A stretch of 64,000 bases of DNA from Aurantiacibacter arachoides (GTDB lineage Bacteria > Pseudomonadota > Alphaproteobacteria > Sphingomonadales > Sphingomonadaceae): NCBI RefSeq assembly GCF_009827335.1, contig NZ_WTYH01000001.1, positions 372,001-436,000 on the forward strand, given 5' to 3'. Position 1 is the first letter of the stretch. Each line of letters opens with the position of its first letter. Below are positions 17,590 through 28,073 of the stretch, piece after piece. A model generated the notes under the pieces. That model was not told where the DNA came from. It searched no databases and worked only from the letters and a program-made list of their open reading frames with translations. A program made the translations under genes and the position numbers.

Positions 17590-17613
17590 ATCATGCTGAG
17601 GCTGTCGAAGCAC
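17590..17613. repeat. Single copy of a widespread CTTCGACAG...CTCAG-type extragenic repeat
   Basis: In the 47-bp spacer between chpT and ampD, the minus strand reads GTGCTTCGACAGCCTCAGCA and continues TGAT. This matches a short sequence I recall as scattered in sphingomonad intergenic regions. I found only this one copy in the window. Confidence 0.4.
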
Positions 17614-17625
17614 GGCCACGCCAGG

Positions 17626-18279
17626 TCAGCCGATGAGGCCTTCGGGATCAGGCAGCACCGCCCCCAGCACCAGCGCCCCGTCGCTTTGCGCATACTGCAC
17701 CCCGCCGCCAAGTTCGCTGGCGAGCTGGCGAATCATGTGCGCGGGCGCGGTCTTGCCCGAAAGCTCGGCCGGGTCGAGGTCGCCGGACAGCGCGAGGCCG
17801 ATCTTGCCGTCAAAGGCGATGCGCGGGCCGGCGGAGCGGATGGCGATTTCCGTCGCCCCGCGGCTGCGCTCGGCACCGATCGACAGCGTGCCCCCGCGCA
17901 CCAGCGCGTCGAGCCCGATGGAGGCCAGGTTGAGCAGCACCTTGACCGCGGGCTTGGGCAGGCTCTGTTCGCCCACGGCCCAGTCCAGGGTCACGCGCTC
18001 GTCGTTGGCGATAAGCGATTGCAGCACCTCGCGTGGTTCTTCGGCGGGCACCATCTCGCCAAAGCCACCGGCCGCGCCATAGGCGAGGCGGAAGAACTTG
18101 AGCTTGCTGGCGCTGGTGCGCGCGCTCTGTTCCAGAAGTTCCAGGCAGCGCTGGCGCATTTCCGGATCACGCTCGTCGGCGAGCAGTTCCAGGCCGTTGT
18201 TGAGCGCGCCGACCGGGCTCAGCATGTCATGGCAAAGGCGCGAACAGAGCAGGGCGGCAAGATCGATGGAGGTGTTCAT
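17626..18279 (-). CDS. chpT: Histidine phosphotransferase ChpT
   Basis: A 217-residue protein with a helical DHp domain carrying the phospho-accepting His in SRLCHDMLSPVGALNNGLE (about residue 17). A degenerate ATPase-like domain follows, without the usual nucleotide-binding boxes. ChpT passes phosphate from CckA to CtrA and CpdR and so controls the alphaproteobacterial cell cycle. The start at 18279 follows AAGGAG. It lies 19 bp after the JAMM peptidase gene and is probably co-transcribed with it. Confidence 0.88.
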   Translation of the reverse strand: MNTSIDLAALLCSRLCHDMLSPVGALNNGLELLADERDPEMRQRCLELLEQSARTSASKLKFFRLAYGAAGGFGEMVPAEEPREVLQSLIANDERVTLDWAVGEQSLPKPAVKVLLNLASIGLDALVRGGTLSIGAERSRGATEIAIRSAGPRIAFDGKIGLALSGDLDPAELSGKTAPAHMIRQLASELGGGVQYAQSDGALVLGAVLPDPEGLIG

Positions 18280-18298
18280 GGCGCGCTCCTTAGCTCCC

Positions 18299-18685
18299 TC
18301 AATCGCCAAGGGAAAGCGGTACGAAACCAGTCGGCGTATCGCGCCACCATGTGATCGCGTCAGGCCCGATGATGGCCCACGCCATGCCATCGCCCGCCGC
18401 CATTGCGCGATCCGTGGCAGAGGGCGCGGCGGGGCCACGGGGATGCGAATGATAATAGCCGACAATCGCGGGCCCGCCTGCGCGAGCGCGGCGATGCGCC
18501 TCTATCAGCGTGCGTGGGTCGATCTCGAAATGCGTTTCGGGGGAGGGGTGGACGTTGTCGGCGGGAAGGGCCCCGCTGATTTCGCCCGCATGGCCGAGAA
18601 GTATGCCGCAGCATTCGTGGGGCGCTGCCTGTTCCGCCGTGATGGCCAGGCTGTCGATCACCGTGCTTGAGACTTTCAGGGCCAT
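18299..18685 (-). CDS. JAMM/M67 family metallopeptidase
   Basis: A 128-residue JAB-domain protein. The metal site is complete: Glu in APHECCGILLG, then HSHP, then Ser and Asp in SATDRA (pattern HxH-x10-D). Bacterial members remove sulfur-carrier or ubiquitin-like tails or cysteine-linked peptides; the partner here is unknown. I chose the ATG at 18685 (MALKVSST). A start at 18703 would overlap the divergent rluD start. It heads the leftward JAMM-chpT-ampD-tricorn series. Confidence 0.8.
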   Translation of the reverse strand: MALKVSSTVIDSLAITAEQAAPHECCGILLGHAGEISGALPADNVHPSPETHFEIDPRTLIEAHRRARAGGPAIVGYYHSHPRGPAAPSATDRAMAAGDGMAWAIIGPDAITWWRDTPTGFVPLSLGD

Positions 18686-18701
18686 GCCGCATGGCCCTAG
18701 C

Positions 18702-19667
18702 ATGGGCCAGCCCGAAACACGCACCGGAATCCTCGAACAGGCGGGCCGCCTGGACAAGGCGCTGGCCGATCAGACGGGCCTGTCGCGGGAGCGCATCAAG
18801 GCACTGATCGCGCAAGGCGAGGTGGAGGTGGACGGCGCGCCGGCCGTCAGCCCTTCGGCCAAGGCCAAGGCGGGTGCGCGCTTCAGCCTGCGCATACCGC
18901 CCCCGACCGATCCCCAGGCCTACCCGCAGGACATCCCGATCGTGGTGGTGTTCGAGGACGAGCACCTGATCGTGGTGGACAAGCCCGCCGGCATGGTCGT
19001 CCACCCGGCGGCGGGCAATCCCGACGGCACGCTGGTAAACGCGCTGCTGCACCATTGCGGCAAGGACGGGAAGGGTTCGCTGAGCGGCATCGGCGGGGTG
19101 GCCCGGCCCGGCATCGTGCACCGGATAGACAAGGATACCTCGGGCCTGCTGGTCGTCGCCAAGAGCGATGCAGCGCACGAGGGGCTGGCGCGCCAGTTTG
19201 CCGACCATTCGCTGGAGCGCGCCTATTTTGCCGTGTGCAGCGGTCATCCGCGCCTGCTTGCGGGCACCGTGGACGAGCGGCTGGGGCGTTCCGACGCGGA
19301 CCGAAAGAAAATGGCGGTGCTGCCCAAGGATTCCTCGCGCGGGAAACGGGCCGTTACCCATTACAAGGTCCTCGACCGGCTGGATCATGCCGCCCTGGTC
19401 GAATGCCGGCTTGAAACCGGCAGGACTCACCAGGTGCGGGTTCACCTTGCATCCATCGGACATCCGCTATTGGGAGACCCTGTTTATGGACGCGCGCCAT
19501 CAGCCCTGAAACCGCTCCTGAAACAGCTCGGGTTCGAGCGTCAGGCGCTGCACGCAGCGGTGCTGGGCTTCGTTCATCCTGTCACCCGCCACGCCCTGTC
19601 GTTTTCCAGCGACATACCCTCGGACATGGCGGAACTTATCGACGAACTGGGTCATTCAAATCGATGA
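18702..19667 (+). CDS. rluD: 23S rRNA pseudouridine synthase RluD family
   Basis: A 321-residue protein with an N-terminal S4 RNA-binding domain (RLDKALADQTGLSRERIKALI) and a pseudouridine synthase domain holding the catalytic Asp in HRIDKDTSGLLVV. RluD modifies helix 69 of 23S rRNA. The start at 18702 leaves only 16 bp to the divergent JAMM peptidase start; an ATG at 18684 is possible. It is the first of two RluA-family genes in the window. Confidence 0.88.
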   Translation: MGQPETRTGILEQAGRLDKALADQTGLSRERIKALIAQGEVEVDGAPAVSPSAKAKAGARFSLRIPPPTDPQAYPQDIPIVVVFEDEHLIVVDKPAGMVVHPAAGNPDGTLVNALLHHCGKDGKGSLSGIGGVARPGIVHRIDKDTSGLLVVAKSDAAHEGLARQFADHSLERAYFAVCSGHPRLLAGTVDERLGRSDADRKKMAVLPKDSSRGKRAVTHYKVLDRLDHAALVECRLETGRTHQVRVHLASIGHPLLGDPVYGRAPSALKPLLKQLGFERQALHAAVLGFVHPVTRHALSFSSDIPSDMAELIDELGHSNR

Positions 19668-19793
19668 ATTGCACCCTACATCGCACGCGCATCGTGTATG
19701 AGGGTTATGCACATGCAAACGTGGCCGCAAGGGCCGGGTGCCCGGCAGGGGCCCGACAGCAGCGGTCGACGATCAGAAAGGTTTGGGACCACT

Positions 19794-20693
19794 GTGAGTA
19801 AGACACGATCCACCATGCCAGCGCTGAGCGGAGAGCAGAGCCTCAACCGCTATCTGGCCGAAATCAAGAAATTCCCCGTCCTCACCGCCGAGCAGGAATA
19901 CATGCTTGCCAAGCGGTACGAGGAGCACGAGGATCCCGATGCTGCCGCGCAACTGGTGCAGAGCCACCTGCGCCTGGTGGCCAAGATCGCCATGGGCTAT
20001 CGCGGCTACGGCCTGCCGGTCAGCGACCTTATTTCCGAAGGCAACGTGGGCTTGATGCAGGGCGTCAAGAAGTTCGAGGCCGATCGCGGCTTCCGCCTTG
20101 CGACCTATGCCATGTGGTGGATCAAGGCGAGCATCCAGGAATTCATCCTGCGATCGTGGTCCCTCGTCAAGATGGGCACCACCGCCGCCCAGAAGAAGCT
20201 CTTCTTCAACCTGCGCCGGATGAAGAAGCAGCTCGAAGCCTACGAGGATTCGGACCTCCATCCCGACGACGTGACAAAGATCGCTACCGATCTCGGCGTG
20301 CCCGAGCAGGAAGTAATCAACATGAATCGCCGCATGATGATGGGCGGCGACGGCTCGCTCAACGTCTCCATGCGCAATGGCGAGGAAGGTAGCGGCGAGT
20401 GGCAGGACTGGTTGCAGGATGATCGCCCGTTGCAGGACGAGACCGTGGCCAACGCCGAGGAAGCCACCGTCCGCCGCGAAATGCTGATCGAGGCGATGGA
20501 TGCGCTGAACGACCGCGAAAAGCACATCCTGACCGAGCGTCGCCTGACGGAGAACCCGCAGACGCTGGAAGAACTCAGCCAGGTTTACGACGTCAGCCGC
20601 GAACGCATCCGCCAGATCGAGGTGCGCGCGTTCGAGAAGCTGCAAAAGGCAATGCAGCGGATCGCTGGCGAACGGCTGCTGCCGGCGATGTAG
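19794..20693 (+). CDS. rpoH: RNA polymerase sigma-32 factor RpoH
   Basis: A 299-residue heat-shock sigma factor. Region 2 contains NVGLMQGVKKFE and TYAMWWIKASIQEFILRSW. The RpoH box QKKLFFNLR is present and separates it from RpoD. Region 4 ends with DVSRERIRQIEVRAFEKL. I place the start at GTG 19794 (SKTRSTMPALSGEQ), as alphaproteobacterial RpoH proteins begin near this point; a longer ATG start at 19698 adds unconserved residues. It probably drives chaperone and protease genes, including clpP in this window. Confidence 0.92.
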   Translation: MSKTRSTMPALSGEQSLNRYLAEIKKFPVLTAEQEYMLAKRYEEHEDPDAAAQLVQSHLRLVAKIAMGYRGYGLPVSDLISEGNVGLMQGVKKFEADRGFRLATYAMWWIKASIQEFILRSWSLVKMGTTAAQKKLFFNLRRMKKQLEAYEDSDLHPDDVTKIATDLGVPEQEVINMNRRMMMGGDGSLNVSMRNGEEGSGEWQDWLQDDRPLQDETVANAEEATVRREMLIEAMDALNDREKHILTERRLTENPQTLEELSQVYDVSRERIRQIEVRAFEKLQKAMQRIAGERLLPAM

Positions 20694-20727
20694 GGCGGTA
20701 AGCGGCAGACAACGGGTAAAAGGCAAT

Positions 20728-20765
20728 AGGGGTCGGACGGGAACGTCCGGCCTCTTCTCGTTTCT
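20728..20765 (+). terminator. Terminator downstream of rpoH
   Basis: An 11-bp stem with two G-U pairs (20728-20738 with 20745-20755) around GGGAAC is followed by TCTCGTTTCT. It lies 35 bp after the rpoH stop. Confidence 0.6.
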
Positions 20766-20808
20766 GGCCGAATGTGGCAGGGCTAACAATCGACCGATTG
20801 GAAACTTT

Positions 20809-21405
20809 ATGCTTCGTGCCGTCATTTCAGGGACAGTTGCTGTGCTGATGACGCCAAGCATGGCGGTCGGCCAGCAAACCGTATCGGAGCCCCCGGATCC
20901 TTATATCCATGCCGCTGCCAACATGGCGTTTCCAGCCGCTATCGATGGTTTCGTACGCTCGCGGGTAATCGAATATGACGACGAGGGGGTGGACGCGAGC
21001 GTCGAATACGGATTGCCTGCGCTCGGTTCGCCAATCTGGATGACCGTTTACATCTACCCAGCGTCATATGCCCCCTGCGAACAGGATTTCGCGGACGCTG
21101 ACGCAGCCATCAGCCAAAACGAAGGGATAACTGGGAGCCGTAATATAGCACCGATCACGCCATCTGCCTTTGCCGGTGTCGAGCAGTATTCCGCGAGCTA
21201 TTCGATCGAACCGGGTGCCTTGAACGCCAATCACCCGCGAATGGAAACCCGGCTGTGGATCGCGTGCCCATCAGGCAGCGAAATGCATATCAAGATCAGA
21301 GCAACCTATGAGTTCGGGTCTGCCGGCCAAGCGCGGCCCATTCCGCAACGCTTGCTCGATACCCTGGACTGGTCGGTATTCGCAATCGAGCGCCCTGATC
21401 CGTGA
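20809..21405 (+). CDS. Exported protein of unknown function
   Basis: I do not recognise this 198-residue protein. It has a short signal peptide (VISGTVAVLMTPSMAVGQ) and then a soluble, mixed-charge domain with only two cysteines (YAPCEQDF and WIACPSG), which could form a disulfide in the periplasm. Its codon use is less GC-biased than its neighbours. It overlaps the start of mtgA by one base, so the two may be translationally coupled. A role near the wall is only a guess from position. Confidence 0.6.
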   Translation: MLRAVISGTVAVLMTPSMAVGQQTVSEPPDPYIHAAANMAFPAAIDGFVRSRVIEYDDEGVDASVEYGLPALGSPIWMTVYIYPASYAPCEQDFADADAAISQNEGITGSRNIAPITPSAFAGVEQYSASYSIEPGALNANHPRMETRLWIACPSGSEMHIKIRATYEFGSAGQARPIPQRLLDTLDWSVFAIERPDP

Positions 21406-22073
21406 TGCTCCGCATTCTCCGGTTCATCGCGAAGTTCGTGCTCGGCTTCGTGCTGCTCAGCCTGGTGCTGGTCATCGTGCTGCGTTTCGTGCCGGTGACC
21501 TACACGGCCACCATGCTGATGGACGAGCGCAGCGTGACGCGCGACTGGGAGCCGCTGTCCCGCATCGACCGCAACATGGTCAGCGCGGTGATCGCGGCGG
21601 AGGATGGCAAGTTCTGCTCGCACAACGGCTTCGACCGTGAGGCGATCGAGGAGGCGCTGGAGGAGCGGGCGGCGGGCACGCGCCAGCGCGGCGCCAGCAC
21701 CATCAGCCAGCAGACGGCCAAGAACGTGTTCCTGTGGCAGGGGGGCGGCTGGTTTCGCAAGGGGCTGGAGGCCTATTTCACCTTTCTGATCGAGAACCTG
21801 TGGGACAAGCGGCGGATCATGGAGGTCTATCTCAACGTCGCGGAAACGGGGCTGGGCACCTACGGCGTGGAGGCGGGATCGCAGCGGTATTTCGGGCATT
21901 CCGCAGCGCGGCTGAGCCAGGACGAGGCGAGCCGCATTGCCGCCGTGCTGCCCAGTCCGAAAACGCGCGAGGCCGTCAACCCCGGTGGCTTCACCCGGCG
22001 ATACGGCAACACGATCGAGGCGCGCATTTCTCAGGTGCGGCGTGACCGGCTGGACGAGTGCGTCTACAGTTGA
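21405..22073 (+). CDS. mtgA: Monofunctional biosynthetic peptidoglycan transglycosylase
   Basis: A 222-residue glycosyltransferase family 51 enzyme that polymerises lipid II glycan strands. One N-terminal membrane anchor (LGFVLLSLVLVIVLRFVP) is followed by the catalytic region with Glu in AAEDGKFCSHNGFD, the GASTISQQ motif and the second Glu block LNVAETG. There is no transpeptidase domain, as expected for MtgA. The ATG at 21405 shares its A with the previous gene's stop. Confidence 0.92.
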   Translation: MLRILRFIAKFVLGFVLLSLVLVIVLRFVPVTYTATMLMDERSVTRDWEPLSRIDRNMVSAVIAAEDGKFCSHNGFDREAIEEALEERAAGTRQRGASTISQQTAKNVFLWQGGGWFRKGLEAYFTFLIENLWDKRRIMEVYLNVAETGLGTYGVEAGSQRYFGHSAARLSQDEASRIAAVLPSPKTREAVNPGGFTRRYGNTIEARISQVRRDRLDECVYS

Positions 22074-22136
22074 TGCAATCGTCCTGTAAGGGCGGTTGCG
22101 CCAGGGCGGGATGATCGCCAGCAAGCAGGGGCATTC

Positions 22137-23090
22137 TTGGGACATTCACACGCACACGGCAGGCATGACCACGGCGCACACGCACCGGGCGGCCACGGCC
22201 CTGGCCACGGCCATGCCCATGCGCCGGCGGACTTCGGCCGCGCCTTTGCCGTCGGCATCGTGCTCAATACCGCGTTCGTGGTGGTGGAGGCGGTGTTCGG
22301 GCTGCTGTCGGGCTCCATGGCGCTGGTGGCCGATGCCGGGCACAACCTGTCCGATGTCCTCGGCCTGCTGATCGCCTGGGGCGCCAGCATTGCCGCCAGG
22401 AGGCCGCCGAGTTCGCGGTTCACCTACGGCCTCAAGAGCTCCACCATCCTGGCCGCCTTTGCCAATGCGGTCCTGCTGCTGGTCGCGATCGGCGCCATCT
22501 TGATCGAGACCGTGCGTCGTTTCGTCTATCCGGTCGAACCTCAGGGCGAGGTGATGATCTGGGTGGCGGGGGTGGGCATCCTCATCAACACCGCCACCGC
22601 GCTGATGTTCATGCGCGGACGCAAGCACGATCTCAACATCCGTGGGGCCTTCCTGCACATGGCAGCGGACGCGCTGGTGAGCGTGGGCGTGGTCATCGCC
22701 GGGATCGCCATCCTGCTGACCGGCGAGGTGCTGATCGACCCGTTCGTCAGCCTCACCATCGTTGCGGTCATCGCCTGGGGCACCTGGGGCCTGCTGAAGG
22801 ACAGCGTGAAGATGAGCCTGCTCGCCGTGCCGGACAGCGTGGACGAGGGCGAAGTGCGCGGTTTCCTCGCCGCGCTGCCGGGGGTCGCCGCCGTGCACGA
22901 CCTGCACATCTGGCCCATGTCCACCACCGAGACCGCCCTGACCGCGCACCTCGTCATGCCCGGCGGCCATCCAGGCGACGCCTTCCTGCGCGATGCGGCC
23001 GAGGAACTGGCGCATCATCACGCCATCGGGCATATCACCATCCAGGTCGAAACCGGCGGCGAGGGCTGCGAGGGCCGAACCTGCGCGTAG
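22137..23090 (+). CDS. Cation diffusion facilitator (zinc-type exporter)
   Basis: A 317-residue six-helix membrane transporter of the CzcD/ZitB group. The metal sites HxxxD are in ADAGHNLSDVLGL and HMAADALVSVG. The His-rich N-terminus (GHSHAHGRHDHGAH) and Cys-containing tail are typical zinc-binding extensions. It exchanges cytosolic Zn2+ for protons. The start is TTG at 22137, with AGGGG six bases upstream; no in-frame ATG begins the His-rich part. Confidence 0.9.
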   Translation: MGHSHAHGRHDHGAHAPGGHGPGHGHAHAPADFGRAFAVGIVLNTAFVVVEAVFGLLSGSMALVADAGHNLSDVLGLLIAWGASIAARRPPSSRFTYGLKSSTILAAFANAVLLLVAIGAILIETVRRFVYPVEPQGEVMIWVAGVGILINTATALMFMRGRKHDLNIRGAFLHMAADALVSVGVVIAGIAILLTGEVLIDPFVSLTIVAVIAWGTWGLLKDSVKMSLLAVPDSVDEGEVRGFLAALPGVAAVHDLHIWPMSTTETALTAHLVMPGGHPGDAFLRDAAEELAHHHAIGHITIQVETGGEGCEGRTCA

Positions 23091-23160
23091 GCGACCCGTT
23101 CATCTGAAAGACAGCTAACGCGGACCAGTTCGATGCAGGGAAACTTCAAGGGGACAGCAT

Positions 23161-23451
23161 ATGCGCCGATCGCTTCCGATTCTCGCCTTGGCAACCTCGG
23201 CGCTCGGCGGTTGTGCTGCGGTCGATGGCCCGGTCTCCGACAGGCCCGATCTGCTCTCTCCCCCGCGTCAGGCGGAAGTGCTTTCGGAAACGCTGCTTCG
23301 CGAGGGATTGAGAAAAGACGGTTGCCTGGCACCTGGCAACGGGCGCGATCGCAGCGACCGCTGCGAGTCCCTGCGCGACTTCCTCGCTCCGCCGCCTCTG
23401 CCCGAACCGATCGAGGTGTCACCGCCGCCCGCCAGCGACGACGACGACTGA
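23161..23451 (+). CDS. Small lipoprotein of unknown function
   Basis: A 96-residue protein with a signal peptide ending in the lipobox ALGGCA. The mature part has two further cysteines (GCLAPGN and DRCES) and ends in a Pro-rich, then acidic tail (PPPASDDDD). An AAGGGG site lies upstream of the ATG. No family is recognised. Confidence 0.6.
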   Translation: MRRSLPILALATSALGGCAAVDGPVSDRPDLLSPPRQAEVLSETLLREGLRKDGCLAPGNGRDRSDRCESLRDFLAPPPLPEPIEVSPPPASDDDD

Positions 23452-23533
23452 GGCAAAAACCGCTGACGATGGCGGACGCTTGCGGTCTTGAGCGAAGGCG
23501 GACGTCCGCGACCCGGCCCAAGGCCCTGCACCG

Positions 23534-24150
23534 ATGACCGCGTGGTATCGCAACGTCGACTGGTCCGACGCCATCGCCGCCGATTTCGAGCGCAGGCTGG
23601 CACGTTCTCGGCATCAAAAGGCCCAGAACCTCTCGATCCAGGGATCGCACCTCATCGCACGCCATCCGGCAATCGCGCATAGGTTGCTGGCGCGTGCCGT
23701 TGCCATGGAGGATGCGCACGAAACGCCGCGGGCCTGCGCTGGCCTGGCTCTGGCCTCGCTAGCGCTGGGCGACGTGGACGGCGCTCTGACGGCCTATGAA
23801 ACGGCGCTGGAATGGCAGATGCGAAATCGCGGGACAGTGGCCGTGCATCCGGCCGATTACGCTTTCCTGATCGGTCTGTTTGAACGCTCGGACCGTCTGG
23901 CAGCGGCGCTACCGATTATCGACACCCTGCCGGACGAGGCGATGTTCGGACCCGATGCGCAGGTGCTTTGCGCAAAGGCACTGGTCGGCGCCATGGCCGG
24001 GCGCACGGACCATGCGCGTGGGTATGCCGAACAAGCGTTGCCGCTGATGGAGGACATGCCCGATGTCGCCGCGCTCGGCATCTCTACGGGCACGCTGCGC
24101 GCCCGGCTGGAAACCCTGGCCGGGGCCTCACGCCCCGGCCATAGGCGTGG

Positions 24151-24154
<4 letters not shown>
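23534..24154 (+). CDS. TPR-like helical-repeat protein of unknown function
   Basis: A 206-residue cytosolic protein, without signal peptide, made of paired helices (for example [29 protein letters not shown]), which suggests a TPR-like scaffold. I do not recognise a more specific family. Its TAG stop shares the palindrome CTAG with the clpX stop on the other strand, so the two genes overlap by 4 bp tail to tail. Confidence 0.6.
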
Positions 24155-25425
<1,271 letters not shown>

Positions 25426-25606
25426 AATCCTTCGTCCAGAAACCCGCAGCGCCGAAGGGCACCTTGGCACGGGAATCGACCTCCCACTCTAGGGAGGCGC
25501 GTTACAATATCAATCTGGCGGATAATTAACATCCACGCCTTGCCCCAGCCTGAAGAGGCAGGGTTGCCAAAATGCTACAACTCCGCCGGTCGCAACGAGG
25601 ATCGGG

Positions 25607-26314
25607 TTACTCCGAATCCTTCGTCGGCGCGCCGCCGCTGCCCATGTGCGAACTGCTGCCATCGCTCGCCTCGTCGCCCTTGGGGCGGTGGGCGAAGACG
25701 GCGTCGACGATGCCGAACGCCTTGGCTTCCTCGGCCTCTAGGAACGTGTCGCGGTCCATCGCCTTCTCGATATCGCTCAGGCTCTGGCCGGTATAGCGCA
25801 CGTAAAGATCGTTCATCCGCGCGCGGATTCGCAGGATTTCCTTGGCCTGGATCTCGATGTCGGATGCCATGCCGCGCGCACCGCCCGAGGGCTGGTGAAC
25901 CATGATGCGGGCATTCGGCAGCGCCACGCGCATCCCCGGCTCGCCCGCGGCGAGCAGGAAGCTGCCCATGCTGGCAGCCTGGCCGACGCACACGGTGCGC
26001 ACCTTGGGCTTGATGTAGGCCATCGTATCGTGGATCGCCATGCCGGCCGTCACCACGCCGCCGGGCGAGTTGATATACATGCTGATGTCGTTGGAGTTCT
26101 CGCTTTCGAGGAACAGCAACTGGGCAACGATCAGGCTGGCCATGTTGTCTTCCACCTGCCCGGTGACGAACACGATGCGTTCGCGCAGCAGGCGGCTGAA
26201 GATGTCGAAGCTGCGCTCGCCCCGGCTGGTCGATTCGACCACCACGGGCACCAGGGCGCCGGTAATCGGGTCGTGGGTAAAACGGTCCTTGTTGTCGCCG
26301 AACAGGTCGAGCAT
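25607..26314 (-). CDS. clpP: ATP-dependent Clp protease proteolytic subunit
   Basis: A 235-residue serine protease subunit. The catalytic Ser is in [11 protein letters not shown], the His in MVHQPSGG, and the Asp in the downstream DRDTF region. It assembles into two heptameric rings that work with ClpX. The C-terminus carries about 25 extra Ser/Gly-rich residues. GAGAGG precedes the ATG. A sigma-32-like promoter lies 36 bp upstream. Confidence 0.95.
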   Translation of the reverse strand: MLDLFGDNKDRFTHDPITGALVPVVVESTSRGERSFDIFSRLLRERIVFVTGQVEDNMASLIVAQLLFLESENSNDISMYINSPGGVVTAGMAIHDTMAYIKPKVRTVCVGQAASMGSFLLAAGEPGMRVALPNARIMVHQPSGGARGMASDIEIQAKEILRIRARMNDLYVRYTGQSLSDIEKAMDRDTFLEAEEAKAFGIVDAVFAHRPKGDEASDGSSSHMGSGGAPTKDSE

Positions 26315-26349
26315 GCGAAAAGTGTCCTCTCGTCTCGCGGGTAGGGCGC

Positions 26350-26382
26350 CTATGTCGCCTCGTCGGCGCGCAAGTTCAAGGG
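26350..26382 (-). promoter_or_regulatory. Sigma-32 (heat-shock) promoter candidate for clpP
   Basis: Read leftward, CCCTTGAA (26375-26382) matches the sigma-32 -35 box, and CGACATAG (26350-26357) partly matches the CCCCATnT -10 box. The spacing is 17 bp. Transcription would start about 30 bp before the clpP ATG. Confidence 0.55.
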
Positions 26383-26467
26383 GGCCGACGATTCCTTAGC
26401 CGGGAAAAGGCGCCGGGCTGCGCGCACGCGCTTGCCAGCACGGTGGCGGGGCCGCACAAGGCCTGGC

Positions 26468-28015
26468 ATGGGACGTCATACTGCTGCCGCGCTTGCCGCG
26501 CTCCTCGCCCTTTCCCTGCCTTCGCTGGCGACCGCGCAGACCGTGGCGATACCTCCGGCGGGAGAGCGCGCAAGTCCGCCGCCCTTCGATCCGGTCGCCG
26601 AGGCGCGGACCTACCTTGCGCGGATCGAGGCGATTGACGATGCCGGGCCGCAGCTGAACGCCGTGATCGTCCACAATCCCGGCGCGGCCGAAGAGGCGAG
26701 TATCGTGAACGGCGCCAGCCTGCTGGCCGGGCGCACGGTGCTGGTGAAGGACAACATCGAGACGCGCGAGTGGCCGACCACTGCCGGCTCGCTGGCATTG
26801 GCGGACAACATGACCGGGCGTGACGCGCCGCTCATCGCGCGGCTTCGGCAGAACGGCGGCGTGGTGCTGGGTAAGACCAATCTTTCCGAATGGGCGAATT
26901 TCCGCAGCAGCGATTCCGTCAGCGGCTGGAGCGCGGTGGGCGGGCTGACGCGCAACCCGCACGGCACGGATCGCAACGCCTGCGGATCGTCCTCGGGCAG
27001 CGGCGCGGCGGTGGCCGCGGGCCTTTCCTGGGCAGCAATCGGGACGGAGACCGACGGATCGATCACCTGTCCCGCCAGCGTCAACGGCGTGGTCGGGTTC
27101 AAGCCCAGCACGGGCCTCGTCAGTGGCGAGCTGATCGTGCCCATCAGCGCCAGCCAGGACACCGCCGGACCCATGGCGCGGAGCGTGGCCGATGCGGCGC
27201 TGCTGCTGTCTGCCATCGCCGGGCCGGATTACGGAGACCTGGAACGTGCCGGGGGGGAGGGCGACCGCGCCTTTGACTTTACCGCCGGGCTCGATACCGC
27301 CTCGCTTGCCGGTGTGCGCATCGGCGTGCTGCGCGACCGCTTTGGCGGGTTCGAGCCGCTCGGCCAGATTTACGAACAGGCGCTCGATGACATGCGGCGC
27401 GCCGGCGCGGTGCTGGTCGACGTCACCTACGCGGATCAGCCCGCCATGGGGCGCGACGAATTCACCGTGCTGCTGTACGAGTTTCGCGAAGGCGTCGATG
27501 CTTACCTCGCCGCATCGCCCGCCGCCATTCCGGTGCGTTCCTTGCAGGACCTGGTGGATTTCAACGCCGTCCACGCCCTGAGCGAGATGCGCTGGTTCGG
27601 TCAGGACCTGTTCGCCGCCGCACTAGCGACCACGGATCGCCCCGCCTACGAGGCCGCGCGCGCCAACAGTTTGCGCCTCGCAGGCCCGGAAGGCATCGAC
27701 CGGATGCTGGCCGAGAACGACGTCGCCTTCCTGATTGCGCCCACGCGCGGTCCCGCCTGGGTCAGCGACCTCGTCAACGGAGACAACTATCGCGGCGGCA
27801 TCGGCATCGGCAACCTTGCCGCCATCGCCGGATACCCGCACCTGACCGTGCCGATGGGCGCGGTGGAAGGGCTGCCCGTCGGCTTGTCCTTCATCGGCGC
27901 CAAATGGAGCGACCATCGCATTCTGCAGGCCGGTGCGGCCTACGAGCGTGCGCGCATGGTGCCGCTGCCCGAACCCCGGCTGGCGCCGTGGGAACCTGCC
28001 GCGCCGACGCGCTAG
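26468..28015 (+). CDS. Secreted amidase (amidase signature family)
   Basis: A 515-residue protein with a signal peptide (AALLALSLPSLATAQ) and an amidase signature domain. The Ser-cisSer-Lys triad is visible as Lys in VLVKDNIET, Ser in GSSSGSGAA and Ser in DGSITCPAS. It probably hydrolyses amide bonds of external or periplasmic compounds; the substrate is unknown. It is distinct from cytosolic GatA, found later in the window, because of the signal peptide and different C-terminal half. Start chosen at ATG 26468. A TonB-dependent-receptor-like gene follows after 58 bp. Confidence 0.85.
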   Translation: MGRHTAAALAALLALSLPSLATAQTVAIPPAGERASPPPFDPVAEARTYLARIEAIDDAGPQLNAVIVHNPGAAEEASIVNGASLLAGRTVLVKDNIETREWPTTAGSLALADNMTGRDAPLIARLRQNGGVVLGKTNLSEWANFRSSDSVSGWSAVGGLTRNPHGTDRNACGSSSGSGAAVAAGLSWAAIGTETDGSITCPASVNGVVGFKPSTGLVSGELIVPISASQDTAGPMARSVADAALLLSAIAGPDYGDLERAGGEGDRAFDFTAGLDTASLAGVRIGVLRDRFGGFEPLGQIYEQALDDMRRAGAVLVDVTYADQPAMGRDEFTVLLYEFREGVDAYLAASPAAIPVRSLQDLVDFNAVHALSEMRWFGQDLFAAALATTDRPAYEAARANSLRLAGPEGIDRMLAENDVAFLIAPTRGPAWVSDLVNGDNYRGGIGIGNLAAIAGYPHLTVPMGAVEGLPVGLSFIGAKWSDHRILQAGAAYERARMVPLPEPRLAPWEPAAPTR

Positions 28016-28073
28016 AGGTTGCCGGAAAAGGCGCCATGCCCTAGCGCCATCGGCTGCCGCTACGCACCGAAGG

